A stretch of 64,000 nt of DNA from Bacillota bacterium (GCA_023414355.1 JAEZOB010000040.1:62001-126000); one strand, 5' to 3'; positions 17,638 through 27,540 are shown, counted from the first letter of the stretch. Notes: generated from the letters alone by a model not told the origin. Translations and numbers: made by a program.

Positions 17638-18065
17638 TTGCATAAATATAAATAATATGATACTATGAATTGCAAGAAGAAACAACCTCATCAGCCATTA
17701 GAAGAACTAATGATTGATCGCAGGAAATATAATAAGCCCGGCTGTTGCATAATTATTAATCATCGATTATGATAGTAGCTGGAAAGATAAAAAGGCGCAT
17801 AAAAGAGAAAAAGAAAATCACAAATTTTTTTTGCCCATTTTTACGAAAACAGTACAATGCTAAGAACTTTATATCTTAAACAATGGCGTTTAAGCTCCTA
17901 TCAGACACGGAAGAAAAGACTATCCTTGGATGGCTTGCTGCCTCCCGTCCGTTCGGCATGAAACGCTCACCATAGGTGGGCGTTATTGTTTATAGGCAGA
18001 ATAACCCGTTGTGGCACCACTTAAATCAAAATCGGGAAAACCCCTATGCGAAAAGGAGAACAGGT
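17638..18065 (+). promoter_or_regulatory. long leader of carB with attenuator-like hairpin
   Basis: A promoter candidate, TTGCAT (17638-17643), 17 bp, TACTAT (17661-17666), would give a leader of about 390 nt. Near 17964-17986 AACGCTCACC and GGTGGGCGTT form a 10-bp stem (one G-U pair) followed by ATTGTTTA, a weak terminator shape. Pyrimidine or arginine control of carB is usual, but I do not find a PyrR-binding consensus, so the signal is unknown. Confidence 0.45.
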
Positions 18066-21000
18066 ATGAAGAAAAGAGAGGACATCCACAAGGTTTTAAT
18101 TATCGGTTCCGGTCCAATTATCATCGGCCAGGCCTGCGAATTCGATTATTCAGGAACACAGGCTTGCAAGGCACTGAAGAAGCTTGGCTATGAAATTGTG
18201 TTGGTAAATTCCAATCCGGCTACGATTATGACAGATCCTGGTACGGCAGACGTAACTTATATTGAGCCTCTGAATGTGGAAAGATTGACTCAAATTATTG
18301 AGAAGGAAAGGCCCGACGGGCTGCTCCCGAATTTGGGTGGACAATCCGGTTTAAATCTATGTGCTGAATTGGCGAATGCAGGTGTACTGGAGAAATACAA
18401 CGTGAAGGTTATCGGTGTTCAGGTAGATGCAATCGAGCGCGGAGAGGACCGAGTCGAATTTAAGAATGCGATGAATTCTCTCGGGATAGAGATGGCAAAA
18501 AGTGAAGTGGCATACTCCGTGGAGGAAGCACTGACGATTGCCGAGGATTTAGGGTACCCTGTGGTAATCCGTCCCGCTTATACTATGGGAGGTGCCGGTG
18601 GCGGTCTGGTGTATAATATAGAAGAGCTAAAAACCATTGTTGCCCGTGGTCTGCAGGCGAGCCTCGTCGGGCAGGTACTGGTTGAGGAATCCGTACTTGG
18701 CTGGGAAGAGCTGGAGCTTGAGGTGGTCAGAGATTCCACAGGTAAGATGATAACGGTCTGCTTTATAGAGAACATCGATCCCATGGGTGTGCACACAGGA
18801 GATTCCTTCTGCTCGGCACCGATGTTGACGATATCCGAGGAGGTCCAGAAGGAGCTGCAGAGACAGGCCTATAAGATTGTAGATGCGATTCAAGTTATCG
18901 GTGGTACCAATGTCCAGTTTGCTCATGATCCGAAATCAGGACGTATCGTAGTAATCGAGATTAATCCAAGAACCTCGCGTTCTTCAGCACTTGCCTCCAA
19001 GGCAACAGGCTTCCCGATTGCATTGGTTTCTGCTATGCTTGCTTCCGGGATGGATCTTTGTGACATTCCCTGCGGTAAATACGGCACTTTGGATAAATAT
19101 GTGCCGGATGGTGACTATGTAGTAATCAAGTTCGCGCGCTGGGCATTTGAGAAATTCAAGGGTTCTGAGGATAAGCTCGGAACGCAGATGAAGGCTGTCG
19201 GCGAGGTTATGAGCATTGGAAAGACCTATAAGGAAGCGTTTCAGAAGGCCATCAGAAGCCTTGAGACCGGTCGTTATGGTCTGGGCTATGCTAAGGATTT
19301 TGCCAGCCGGGCGAAGGAGGAGCTATTAAATATGCTCCATGTGCCGACCAGCGAGCGCCAATTCATCATGTATGAGGCGCTAAGAAAGGGAGCAACTGTT
19401 GAGGAGCTGCATGCGTTAACAAAGATTAAACATTACTTTATTGAACAGATGAAGGAACTCGTAGAAGAGGAGGAAGCACTGAAGGCTTATACGGGAACGA
19501 TTCCTCCGGCACAGGTATTAAAGAGCGCTAAATTAAACGGTTTTTCTGATAAGTATTTAAGCAAAGTTTTGCAGATAGAGGAAGTAAAGGTGCGCGAGGC
19601 GAGAAACCAGGCAGGTATTAAGGAAGCTTGGGAGGGTGTACATGTAAGCGGAACAGAGGACGCAGCATATTATTACTCCACTTATCATTTAGTTCAGGAC
19701 ACCTCACCCAACTCTGACAAACCGAAGGTCATGATCCTAGGCGGAGGTCCGAACCGTATCGGTCAGGGTATCGAATTCGACTATTGTTGTGTTCATGCCG
19801 CCATTGCTCTAAAGGAACAGGGTTTTGAGACAATTATCGTCAACTGCAATCCGGAGACTGTGTCTACGGATTATGATACCTCTGATAAGCTGTACTTCGA
19901 GCCGCTTACTCTGGAGGATGTATTAAGTATCTATGAGAAAGAAAAGCCCCTTGGTGTAATAGCTCAGTTCGGCGGACAGACACCGCTGAATCTGGCAGCA
20001 GAGCTTAAAAAGTACGGTGTCAACATTTTGGGAACAACCCCTGAGACCATCGATCTTGCAGAGGATAGAGATTGTTTCCGTGAGATGATGGAGAAGCTGA
20101 ACATCCCGATGCCCGAATCCGGAATGGCAGTCAATGTGGGGGAAGCTCTGACAATCGCTCGAAAGATTGGCTATCCGGTCATGGTTCGCCCTTCCTATGT
20201 CCTTGGCGGACGTGGTATGGAAATCGTACATGACGACGAGAGCCTCGAGATCTACATGAAGGCAGCTGTTGGCGTGACACCGGACAGACCGATCTTAATC
20301 GACCGCTTCTTAAATAACGCACTGGAATGCGAAGCCGATGCGATTAGTGACGGTACGGATGCCTTCGTTCCTGCTGTAATGGAGCATATCGAGCTTGCCG
20401 GAATCCATTCCGGTGACAGTGCTTGTGTCATTCCTTCTTTAAATATCTACGAAGAGAACTTAAAGACAATTAAGGAATATACGATCAAGATCGCCAAGGA
20501 AATGAAGGTCTGCGGTCTGATGAATATGCAATATGCGATAGAGGATGGTATCGTCTATGTTCTGGAAGCCAACCCAAGAGCTTCAAGAACGGTACCCTTG
20601 GTATCCAAGGTATGCAATATCCAGATGGTGAAGCTGGCAACCCAGATCATTACCGCTAAGCTGACCGGTAAACCTTCTCCGGTACCGGAGCTTAAGGAGA
20701 GCAAATTTACCCATTACGGTGTGAAGGAAGCGGTCTTCCCGTTCAATATGTTCCCGGAGGTAGATCCGTTACTCGGACCGGAAATGCGTTCTACCGGCGA
20801 GGTACTCGGACTGGCAGAGTCCTTCGGCGAGGCATTCTATAAGGCGCAGGAAGCTACCAAGACAAAGCTCCCGGAGAGCGGTACGGTTTTGATTAGTGTA
20901 AATGACAGGGATAAGGCGGAGCTGATCCCGGTCGCAAGAGGCTTTGCAGAGTGTGGCTTTAAAATATTGGCAACAGGGAAAACTTATGAGCTGATTGAGG

Positions 21001-21281
21001 CAAGTGGGATTCCTGCAGAGAAGATCTTCAAGCTACACCAGGGCAGACCGAATATCATAGATGCTGTTACCAATAAACAGATCGATATTATCGTCAATAC
21101 CCCGAATGACAAGAAGGGTGCCCACGATGACAGTTATATCAGAAAAGCCGCAATCAAGGGTAAGATCCCGTATGTAACCACTATGGCTGCGGCGAAGGCG
21201 ACTATCGCCGGCATCAAAGCCGTAAAGAATAATAATATCGGTGTAAAGGCATTACAGGAGTTTCATCAGGAGATTAGGTAA
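18066..21281 (+). CDS. carB: carbamoyl-phosphate synthase large subunit
   Basis: 1071 aa, normal for CarB. Forms carbamoyl phosphate from bicarbonate, ammonia (delivered by CarA) and two ATP, for pyrimidine and arginine synthesis. Two homologous ATP-grasp halves are plain: each begins with a phosphate loop (IIGSGPIIIGQACEFDYSGTQACKAL and ILGGGPNRIGQGIEFDYCCVHAAIAL), and an MGS-like allosteric domain ends the protein (GFKILATGKTYELI). AAAGGAGA precedes ATG 18066; the longer frame to 17976 runs through the leader hairpin and is rejected. No carA is adjacent, unusual because carAB are normally together. Confidence 0.96.
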   Translation: MKKREDIHKVLIIGSGPIIIGQACEFDYSGTQACKALKKLGYEIVLVNSNPATIMTDPGTADVTYIEPLNVERLTQIIEKERPDGLLPNLGGQSGLNLCAELANAGVLEKYNVKVIGVQVDAIERGEDRVEFKNAMNSLGIEMAKSEVAYSVEEALTIAEDLGYPVVIRPAYTMGGAGGGLVYNIEELKTIVARGLQASLVGQVLVEESVLGWEELELEVVRDSTGKMITVCFIENIDPMGVHTGDSFCSAPMLTISEEVQKELQRQAYKIVDAIQVIGGTNVQFAHDPKSGRIVVIEINPRTSRSSALASKATGFPIALVSAMLASGMDLCDIPCGKYGTLDKYVPDGDYVVIKFARWAFEKFKGSEDKLGTQMKAVGEVMSIGKTYKEAFQKAIRSLETGRYGLGYAKDFASRAKEELLNMLHVPTSERQFIMYEALRKGATVEELHALTKIKHYFIEQMKELVEEEEALKAYTGTIPPAQVLKSAKLNGFSDKYLSKVLQIEEVKVREARNQAGIKEAWEGVHVSGTEDAAYYYSTYHLVQDTSPNSDKPKVMILGGGPNRIGQGIEFDYCCVHAAIALKEQGFETIIVNCNPETVSTDYDTSDKLYFEPLTLEDVLSIYEKEKPLGVIAQFGGQTPLNLAAELKKYGVNILGTTPETIDLAEDRDCFREMMEKLNIPMPESGMAVNVGEALTIARKIGYPVMVRPSYVLGGRGMEIVHDDESLEIYMKAAVGVTPDRPILIDRFLNNALECEADAISDGTDAFVPAVMEHIELAGIHSGDSACVIPSLNIYEENLKTIKEYTIKIAKEMKVCGLMNMQYAIEDGIVYVLEANPRASRTVPLVSKVCNIQMVKLATQIITAKLTGKPSPVPELKESKFTHYGVKEAVFPFNMFPEVDPLLGPEMRSTGEVLGLAESFGEAFYKAQEATKTKLPESGTVLISVNDRDKAELIPVARGFAECGFKILATGKTYELIEASGIPAEKIFKLHQGRPNIIDAVTNKQIDIIVNTPNDKKGAHDDSYIRKAAIKGKIPYVTTMAAAKATIAGIKAVKNNNIGVKALQEFHQEIR

Positions 21282-21295
21282 AGAACAACGATATG

Positions 21296-21325
21296 AAAAA
21301 GGTGCTGGTAATCAGCACCTTTTTT
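21296..21325 (+). terminator. intrinsic terminator of carB
   Basis: AAAAAGGTGCTG pairs with CAGCACCTTTTTT (21313-21325) around a 5-nt loop. Confidence 0.93.
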
Positions 21326-21438
21326 GATACGATACAATTACCATAACTGCAGTTGCCGTCATAAACCTGCCGATCTGAGAATATAATTAATAGAATGGAT
21401 GAAACAAGCCAACGGATCTTGGAAGGCAGGGGTTGGAT

Positions 21439-22578
21439 ATGACGGACTATAAGCGGATGGTCTCGTATATGTATCAATATGAGAACGGTATCAAGAAAAA
21501 AAATATAGGCTTTGCCAGAATTGAGGTAAAGGATGGTCAATGCAGATTTACCTTACATATGCAGCTGCTCGGACAGCTTGACAGTATCTTCCCGACCTAT
21601 CTGATAGAGCGAACCGTTGACGGTATGGAGCTGATCTATCTGGGGGATTCAATTCTTAAGAATCAGGTCATGGACAGTAAGTTATCTGCCAAGGAAGGAA
21701 ATATCATGGACACGGGGCATTCACTTGCGGATATAGGCGGAATGCTTCTCTTTTTGAACGACAATATCTTCTTTGCCACAGAGTGGGATGATAAACCGGT
21801 GCTTCAAAAAGAAGTACTCGCTGCAATGAAGCCGAAGGAAAAAAAAGAACAGAAGATGACGCTGGAGGAAGAGCTCCTGATTCCGAAATACAAGCTGCCA
21901 AGAGGCTATAAGATCATCGAGAGAATGCAGGGAGAGAAAAAAGTAGTCGAGGGGATGGTTTCGGGTCGGGAGGCTGCAGCAGAAGCAGTTGCCAAGGCAG
22001 CTATAGTTGCCGAGACAGCAACGATTGCAGAAGCAGCTACAATTGCAGAGACAGCTACAATTACAGATGCAGAAGCTGTTGCGGAAATAGAATTAAAGCT
22101 GGCAGAGGAAATAGGGAATCAGAGTTTTAAACTGAAAGATATTCTTCAGGATATGCTGGAAGAGGGAGTAGCAGATGCCTCCCAAAATGTGCAGTCGGCA
22201 CAAGCTCAGGAAGATCAGGACCCTGCGGTAATCAGGGAAATCTTTGAGAATAATCCACGGATCTATCCCTTTGAAGACAATGAGATTCTGATTTGTGCCA
22301 AGATAGAGCCAAAGGACATAGGCTTACTTCCGAAGGAGCTTTGGGCATTAAGTAATAATAGCTTTCTGATGCACGGTTATTACTGCTACCATCATTTGAT
22401 CATAGCAAAATTAAAGGATCGCTATGGCTGTCGTTTCATCCTTGGGGTTCCGGGTATTTATCATAACAGAGAGCGTTTTATGGCGAAAATGTTTGGCTTT
22501 GATGGTTTCAAACCGATTCGGAAGCGTGAGCTCAGACAAGGCGACTTTGGTTATTGGTATCTGCCGGTCTCGTTATGA
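21439..22578 (+). CDS. uncharacterised protein, DUF6128-like, with Ala/Glu/Thr repeats
   Basis: 379 aa from ATG 21439 (AGGGG at 6 nt; a TTG two codons earlier has no spacing). N-terminal 120 residues are strand-rich (GFARIEVKDGQCRFTLHMQLLG, ELIYLGDS), the centre holds a low-complexity run ETATIAEAATIAETATITDAEA, and the last 120 residues (FEDNEILICAKIEPKDIGLLPKELW, HHLIIAKL, FILGVPGIYHNRERFMAKMFGF) form a second conserved block. The pattern recalls Lachnospiraceae proteins with DUF6128, from memory. Function unknown. It converges on and overlaps the GNAT gene by 28 bp. Confidence 0.6.
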   Translation: MTDYKRMVSYMYQYENGIKKKNIGFARIEVKDGQCRFTLHMQLLGQLDSIFPTYLIERTVDGMELIYLGDSILKNQVMDSKLSAKEGNIMDTGHSLADIGGMLLFLNDNIFFATEWDDKPVLQKEVLAAMKPKEKKEQKMTLEEELLIPKYKLPRGYKIIERMQGEKKVVEGMVSGREAAAEAVAKAAIVAETATIAEAATIAETATITDAEAVAEIELKLAEEIGNQSFKLKDILQDMLEEGVADASQNVQSAQAQEDQDPAVIREIFENNPRIYPFEDNEILICAKIEPKDIGLLPKELWALSNNSFLMHGYYCYHHLIIAKLKDRYGCRFILGVPGIYHNRERFMAKMFGFDGFKPIRKRELRQGDFGYWYLPVSL

Positions 22579-23117
22579 TTGATTAGTGCGTAGTGCAGAT
22601 GATCAGTCCAACGACCGTTAATTCTTGCATAAGATCTGGAGGTGCCTTCATAAGTAAAACCGAGACGTTCAATCAGCTTGAGGGAAGAGAGATTGTCCGG
22701 CATAATGAAGGCATCGATCCGATGCATATTATATTCGTTTTGAAGAAGATCGATACATTTACGGAGGCTTTCTGTAGCATAACCGTGATGCTGATACTTC
22801 TGACTGAATTTATATCCGAGGCTGCAGCTGCAATAGGGTTCCCGAAGGAGATTCTGAAAGCAGATCGAGCCGATAATTTCCTCCGGATAATCCTTCAGAA
22901 AAACCCAAAAGCGAACCAGTCTGCCATCGGCCATCAGATTATGCTCAGCGGTTAGTAAAGTCTTATGATAGGAAAGGGTATAAAAATTGTTACTCCTTTT
23001 TGGTTCCCAGGGTTCGAACAGCCCGGCATTATCTTCATAAAAGGAGAGGACCAGAGGGGCAGCCTCTTTATTCAGAATCTTTAATAGCAGGCGTTCGGTT
23101 TCATAGCCCTTTACCAT
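22551..23117 (-). CDS. GNAT family N-acetyltransferase, RimJ/RimL type
   Basis: 188 aa. Begins ETERLLLKIL, the usual start of Acetyltransf_3 proteins that acetylate N-terminal or small-molecule amines with acetyl-CoA. The CoA-binding motif is degenerate but recognisable (SQKYQHHGYATESLRKCIDLL), followed by NLSSLKLIERLGFTYEG. Convergent with the upstream plus-strand gene (28-bp overlap) and 20 bp before the radical SAM gene stop on the same strand. Substrate unknown. Confidence 0.87.
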   Translation of the reverse strand: MVKGYETERLLLKILNKEAAPLVLSFYEDNAGLFEPWEPKRSNNFYTLSYHKTLLTAEHNLMADGRLVRFWVFLKDYPEEIIGSICFQNLLREPYCSCSLGYKFSQKYQHHGYATESLRKCIDLLQNEYNMHRIDAFIMPDNLSSLKLIERLGFTYEGTSRSYARINGRWTDHLHYALINHNETGRYQ

Positions 23118-23137
23118 AAGGAAATCCTCGCTTTCTT

Positions 23138-23833
23138 TTAGTCTAAACCGCGAAGCTGGACATGCTCTATATAAGGGGCCAGCAAACTAATAAATTCCTC
23201 CAGGACCTCCTTCGGATGTGCGTGGTACCCAGGACACAGGATATCTCCCGAGTCTCGGAAGGATTGCAAATAATAATTCTTAGCACCCTGAAGCCAGCTT
23301 CCGATAGAAAGGATGTCCTCAGAAGAATGAAGTTCTTTTACTATGGTGGTCCGAAATTCATACTCCACAGAGGAAGTCTTTAAATATGCTACACTTTCCT
23401 CCACCGGACTCAGGAGATTTTCTGAGGCACCTGAGGTCTCAAGATATTTTTCTCTGGAATTCTTAATATCCATTGCAACATAATCAACCAGATGATCTTT
23501 CACCAGCTGTTTCAGCATAGCCGGATTCGTCCCGTTGGTATCGAGCTTCACCAGATAACCAAGTACTTTCATCTTTTCAATCAGATCCGGTAAATCAGGA
23601 TATAGGGTAGGTTCTCCACCGGAGATGCAGACTCCCTCCAGAATATTCTTGCGCTTCTTCAGATAAGAGAACAGTTCCTCTTCCGGAATCACAGGTTGCG
23701 AACCCAGATCAGTGATGAGAGAAGCGTTCTGACAGAAGGGACAGCGCATGTTGCAACCGCCCAGAAATACCAGTGCAGCCAGATGCTTCGGATAATCTAG
23801 CAGGGTTGTTTTGTTCAAGCCATGGATCTGCAT
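23138..23833 (-). CDS. anaerobic ribonucleotide-reductase activating protein-like radical SAM enzyme
   Basis: 231 aa. The radical SAM cluster is C27-x3-C31-x2-C34 (GGCNMRCPFC), followed by ISGGEPTLYPD. Similar to the NrdG2-type activases (TIGR02495) that generate glycyl radicals using a 4Fe-4S cluster and S-adenosylmethionine. No nrdD is nearby, so the partner reductase must be elsewhere, and activation of another glycyl-radical enzyme remains possible. Divergent from tadA. Confidence 0.85.
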   Translation of the reverse strand: MQIHGLNKTTLLDYPKHLAALVFLGGCNMRCPFCQNASLITDLGSQPVIPEEELFSYLKKRKNILEGVCISGGEPTLYPDLPDLIEKMKVLGYLVKLDTNGTNPAMLKQLVKDHLVDYVAMDIKNSREKYLETSGASENLLSPVEESVAYLKTSSVEYEFRTTIVKELHSSEDILSIGSWLQGAKNYYLQSFRDSGDILCPGYHAHPKEVLEEFISLLAPYIEHVQLRGLD

Positions 23834-23919
23834 ATTGCCACCTCTTTTGCAGTATGTTATTATATTGAATACTATATCAGATAGTACGGAACTAGTCCAT
23901 ATGCAAAGGAATAGATAGA

Positions 23920-24393
23920 ATGAATGAGAGATTTATGCGGGAAGCCTTAAAGCAGGCAAAGAAAGCCTACAGACTCGGCGAAGTCCCGATCGGTTGTGTT
24001 ATCGTATATCAGGATAAAATCATCGGCAGAGGTTATAATAAACGTAATACAAAGAAAACGACACTTGCCCACGCAGAGCTGGTGGCCATCGAAAAGGCCA
24101 GTAGGGCTATGGGCGATTGGAGATTAGAAGACTGCGTGATGTATGTTACTCTGGAGCCCTGTCAGATGTGTTCCGGTGCGATTGTACAAGCAAGAATTAA
24201 GAAGGTTGTGGTCGGAACCATGAATCCGAAAGCAGGATGCGCAGGCTCTATCCTAAACTTACTTCAGATGAAGGAATTTAACCATCAGGTTGAGTTGGAG
24301 ACAGGAGTAATGGAGAAGGAATGCACCGATATATTACAGGCTTTCTTTCAGGATCTCCGAATTAGAAACAAACGTGAAAAAGGAAATGCTTGA
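23920..24393 (+). CDS. tadA: tRNA-specific adenosine deaminase
   Basis: 157 aa zinc deaminase that converts wobble A34 to inosine in tRNA-Arg(ACG). Active site H51-A-E53 and P80-C81-x2-C84 are intact; family length. Followed directly by the SRP RNA gene, a conserved Firmicute neighbourhood. A small inverted repeat, ATGCTTGAG / CTCAAGCAT (24386-24407), overlaps the stop codon. Confidence 0.96.
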   Translation: MNERFMREALKQAKKAYRLGEVPIGCVIVYQDKIIGRGYNKRNTKKTTLAHAELVAIEKASRAMGDWRLEDCVMYVTLEPCQMCSGAIVQARIKKVVVGTMNPKAGCAGSILNLLQMKEFNHQVELETGVMEKECTDILQAFFQDLRIRNKREKGNA

Positions 24394-24464
24394 GTACCCT
24401 CAAGCATAATGGCAATGTTTGAATACACACAAGTAAAATCAAGTTAAATGGCAATGCTTGAGGG

Positions 24465-24493
24465 TTGACATTCCGCTTTTGATGCCGTATACT
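24465..24493 (+). promoter_or_regulatory. strong sigma-A promoter of the SRP RNA
   Basis: TTGACA (24465-24470), exactly 17 bp, TATACT (24488-24493). It would start RNA near 24500, leaving a leader of about 86 nt to be processed off before the mature SRP RNA. Confidence 0.9.
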
Positions 24494-24585
24494 TGGCATA
24501 CAGCTCGTTTTTAGAGCGGATTATCTGAATTATAAACCGGTATATTTGCCAGTTTATCAGGTAATCATCCATTAGTCATAAAGTT

Positions 24586-24849
24586 TCCGTGCAGCTGGGG
24601 AGATAGCGGTGCCCTGTACCTGCAATCCGCTACAGCAGGGGTGATGTTCTGCCCCGGGTGACCTACTGTAGGGCCGCCCCTTATAAGTGATGTTGACGTT
24701 TGGGTCTTACGCAACAGGAATTTGTGAATCGTGTCAGGTCAGGAATGAAGCAGCACTAAGCAAAAGCTCCTGTGTGCCGTGAGGCTGCCTGGGCCGAGTT
24801 AACTGTAAGGGTAACGCTTATGGTAGGCATTCAAAGCAGAACGCACGGA
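24586..24849 (+). ncRNA. ffs: signal recognition particle RNA, large bacterial type
   Basis: The terminal stem TCCGTGC (24586-24592) pairs with GCACGGA (24843-24849), giving about 264 nt, the size of Bacillus/Clostridium scRNA with an Alu domain. The S-domain signature GTCAGGTCAGGAATGAAGCA lies near 24735-24755 and the 5' GCTGGGGAGATAGCGG Alu region near 24593. Works with Ffh in co-translational membrane targeting. dnaX, usually next in clostridia, is not here. Confidence 0.95.
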
Positions 24850-24880
24850 GAAAATTATAAATATAAAGATTTATGATAAT

Positions 24881-24908
24881 AAGGCGGGCTTCTTCTGAAG
24901 CCCGCCTT
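24881..24908 (+). terminator. terminator of the SRP RNA
   Basis: AAGGCGGGCTTC pairs with GAAGCCCGCCTT around a TTCT-type loop; few T follow, but the 12-bp GC-rich stem is unmistakable. Confidence 0.8.
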
Positions 24909-25057
24909 ATTACTATGCTCAGTGGTGAGTGAATAGGGGACTGTTTGATGCCGACGGTTCCGGGATTATATACGTAGATAGATCATTTATTATGAGCAGA
25001 GAGGGCTTGGTAATTATAAAATTAATATTAAATATTGTAGCATAATAATGAGGAATA

Positions 25058-25086
25058 TTGACTTATTTGCAGGAAAATTGTATAAT
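25058..25086 (+). promoter_or_regulatory. promoter of the chemoreceptor gene
   Basis: TTGACT (25058-25063), 17 bp, TATAAT (25081-25086). It gives an untranslated leader of about 200 nt before 25295; the remainder of the 24910-25294 gap shows nothing else. Confidence 0.75.
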
Positions 25087-25294
25087 TATCACATATAAAA
25101 GTTCGGCTAACTATATAATAAACAGAAAATTTCAGTGCTTCTATCATTATTATTTTATTCTGCTTTATCTCAAAATTAATTTCTATCTGTTACTTGGAAC
25201 AACACTTTCTATGATTTGGCTTAGTGTAACAAGCTTTTCATTATCAAATCCATTCATATTTGCATGAATTCATTCAAAAACGGAGGCGACAGAC

Positions 25295-27349
25295 ATGTTT
25301 AAGAATATGAAATTAAGTACAAGTATTACAATTGCAATTACGATTATTGTAATTGCCTGTACAGGAGTTTTATTTAATACTGCAAATGGCAATATGACAA
25401 AAGTTATGCGTAATACTGCCGTTGATAATATGGTGACATCCTTGGATGCGAAGGCTCAGATTATTGAAGATTATATTGCAAGCTCCGAAGCGGTACTCTT
25501 GGCAAGCAGTAAATCAAGTGACTTCTTTGCCTATCTGAAGGCGGTTGATAACACAGATGTGCAGGCAGCGGCGCAGACCTATACCGAAAAGTATTTTGCT
25601 GACTTAACCGGATGGGAAGGCTTTTATCTGGCGGACTGGAATACTCAGGTACTGACCCATTCCAATACGAAGGCGATAGGAATGGTTCTCAGAAAGGATG
25701 ATTCCCTAAAGAAGCTGCAGAACAATATGCTCGCAGCGAAGGGGGTATTTAATACCGGTATTCTGGTATCTCCGGCATCCAAGCAATTAGTTTTATCGAT
25801 GTATAGTCCTATCTATGACAAGGATGGGAAGACCCCATTGGGCTTTGTCGGTGGTGCAACAAAAGCTTCTAATCTGAAGACGATTCTCGATAAGCTTACA
25901 ATCAATGGATTAGCAAATGTGAAATATAACTTAATTAATGTCAATACGGGGACGTATATATTTGATGAAAATGAGGAACTGATGGCTACCGAGATTGAAG
26001 ATCCGATGCTTCTTTCTTTGATAGATAAAGTGAAAGAGAAGCCCGATCTGAACATTGATACCATGGAATACACCGGTAATGATGGTGAAAAATATATTTC
26101 CGTATATAAGAATATGCCGCAGCGTGGATGGGCTCTTATCCTAAGTGACAGCGAGAAGGAAATCTTCGCTCAGGCAAATTCCAATCGAACAATTTTAGGA
26201 ATTATCTGTCTGATCTCCATTATACTGATCTCTTTGATTTCGTTTTTCGTAGTGAGAATCAGTATGAAGCCTTTAGATATAGTGGAACATGAGATCATCA
26301 AGCTAAAGGATCTGAATTTAATGCAAAACAGTAGTATTCTGAAATATGCGAAACAGCGAAATGAGGTTGGACAGATCGCGAGTGCCATAGATACCTTGTC
26401 GACAACCTTCCGTGATGTTGCGGGAACCCTGAATACATGCTCAGCTTCCTTAACGGATAGCTCCTATTCCATAAGCAAATCATCCGAAATTCTGATGGAA
26501 AGCGTAGAAGATAACGCAGCTACTACAGAGGAACTGTCAGCAAGTATTATAAGTACAAATTCCTCCATTGAGGCGGTAAGTAAGGAGATTGTTCATATTT
26601 CCGAAATGGTGGAAAAGATTGAAGAGAAGGTAAAGGACGGGAATGACAGGAGTAAAGAACTGATTAAGACGTCCAGCAATATGCGTAGCATAGCAGAACA
26701 GACACTTGTCAGCAGTGTTGACAAGATTAATACAACAAAGAAGGAAATTGAGATAGCCATTGATAAACTTCATTCCCTTATGAAAATTAATGAAATGGCC
26801 AATCAGATTCTTGATATCACAGAGCAGACAAATCTCTTATCCCTAAATGCATCCATCGAGGCGGCAAGGGCAGGAGATGCAGGCAGAGGCTTTGCGGTAG
26901 TAGCCGGCGAAATAGGAAAGCTTGCGAACAGTTCTTCCCATACTGCTTCTGAAATCCAGCATCTTGTAGAAGAATCGAACAGAAGTATCCAAATGGTACG
27001 GGACTGCTTCAGCGATATTGTTCAATTCATGGAAAAGGATGTCACTGGAAAGTTCGAGAACTTTGTTGATATGGCAAATGGGTATGGAACTTCGGTTGAG
27101 ACAATTAAATCTGCGATTCATGAGATTGATGACAAAACAGGGGAATTCGTTCATTCTGTCACAAACATCAAAGAGCATATCAGAAATGTGAGCCTGGCCT
27201 CAAATGATAATGCTATGGGTGTAGAGGAAATTGTGAGCAAAAATGAGAGGACTACCTCGACAGCAGATGATATTAATAAGATTGCACAGGAAAACAGGAA
27301 TAATGCAGCAGCAATTAAAGAGATCGCAGACAGATTTAAAAATGAATAG
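25295..27349 (+). CDS. methyl-accepting chemotaxis protein with Cache-type sensor
   Basis: 684 aa. One TM helix at about 10-28, a periplasmic-side double-Cache-like domain (LDAKAQIIEDYIASSEAVL, GFYLADWNTQVLTHSN, MYSPIYDKDGKTPLGFVGG), a second TM near 298-320, HAMP, then the signalling coiled coil whose hairpin tip NLLSLNASIEAARAGDAGRGFAVVAGEIGKLA contacts CheA/CheW. Preceded by GGAGG. No chemotaxis genes adjoin it. Ligand unknown, plausibly a small organic acid or amino acid as for many Cache receptors. Confidence 0.93.
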   Translation: MFKNMKLSTSITIAITIIVIACTGVLFNTANGNMTKVMRNTAVDNMVTSLDAKAQIIEDYIASSEAVLLASSKSSDFFAYLKAVDNTDVQAAAQTYTEKYFADLTGWEGFYLADWNTQVLTHSNTKAIGMVLRKDDSLKKLQNNMLAAKGVFNTGILVSPASKQLVLSMYSPIYDKDGKTPLGFVGGATKASNLKTILDKLTINGLANVKYNLINVNTGTYIFDENEELMATEIEDPMLLSLIDKVKEKPDLNIDTMEYTGNDGEKYISVYKNMPQRGWALILSDSEKEIFAQANSNRTILGIICLISIILISLISFFVVRISMKPLDIVEHEIIKLKDLNLMQNSSILKYAKQRNEVGQIASAIDTLSTTFRDVAGTLNTCSASLTDSSYSISKSSEILMESVEDNAATTEELSASIISTNSSIEAVSKEIVHISEMVEKIEEKVKDGNDRSKELIKTSSNMRSIAEQTLVSSVDKINTTKKEIEIAIDKLHSLMKINEMANQILDITEQTNLLSLNASIEAARAGDAGRGFAVVAGEIGKLANSSSHTASEIQHLVEESNRSIQMVRDCFSDIVQFMEKDVTGKFENFVDMANGYGTSVETIKSAIHEIDDKTGEFVHSVTNIKEHIRNVSLASNDNAMGVEEIVSKNERTTSTADDINKIAQENRNNAAAIKEIADRFKNE

Positions 27350-27368
27350 CATATAGATAGAAAAGATG

Positions 27369-27405
27369 AGGCCGCTGCATGGTAGGATGTGTAGCGGCCT
27401 TTCTT
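27369..27405 (+). terminator. terminator of the chemoreceptor gene
   Basis: AGGCCGCT (27369-27376) pairs with AGCGGCCT (27393-27400), then TTCTT. Confidence 0.8.
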
Positions 27406-27540
27406 GTAGAATTAATTATAACCAATTTACGAAATAAGTAATTCGTACTACTAGCCCAACATTTTTCTTTTTGAAAAGACAAAATTGTTATATAATATAA
27501 GTTGAACTGTATGTATTACGTATGGATTGGCGGTGCATCT

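Noticed and set aside
25058..25267. 69-codon frame before the chemoreceptor
   Set aside because: Its start is the -35 region of a good promoter and there is no ribosome binding site or recognisable protein pattern.
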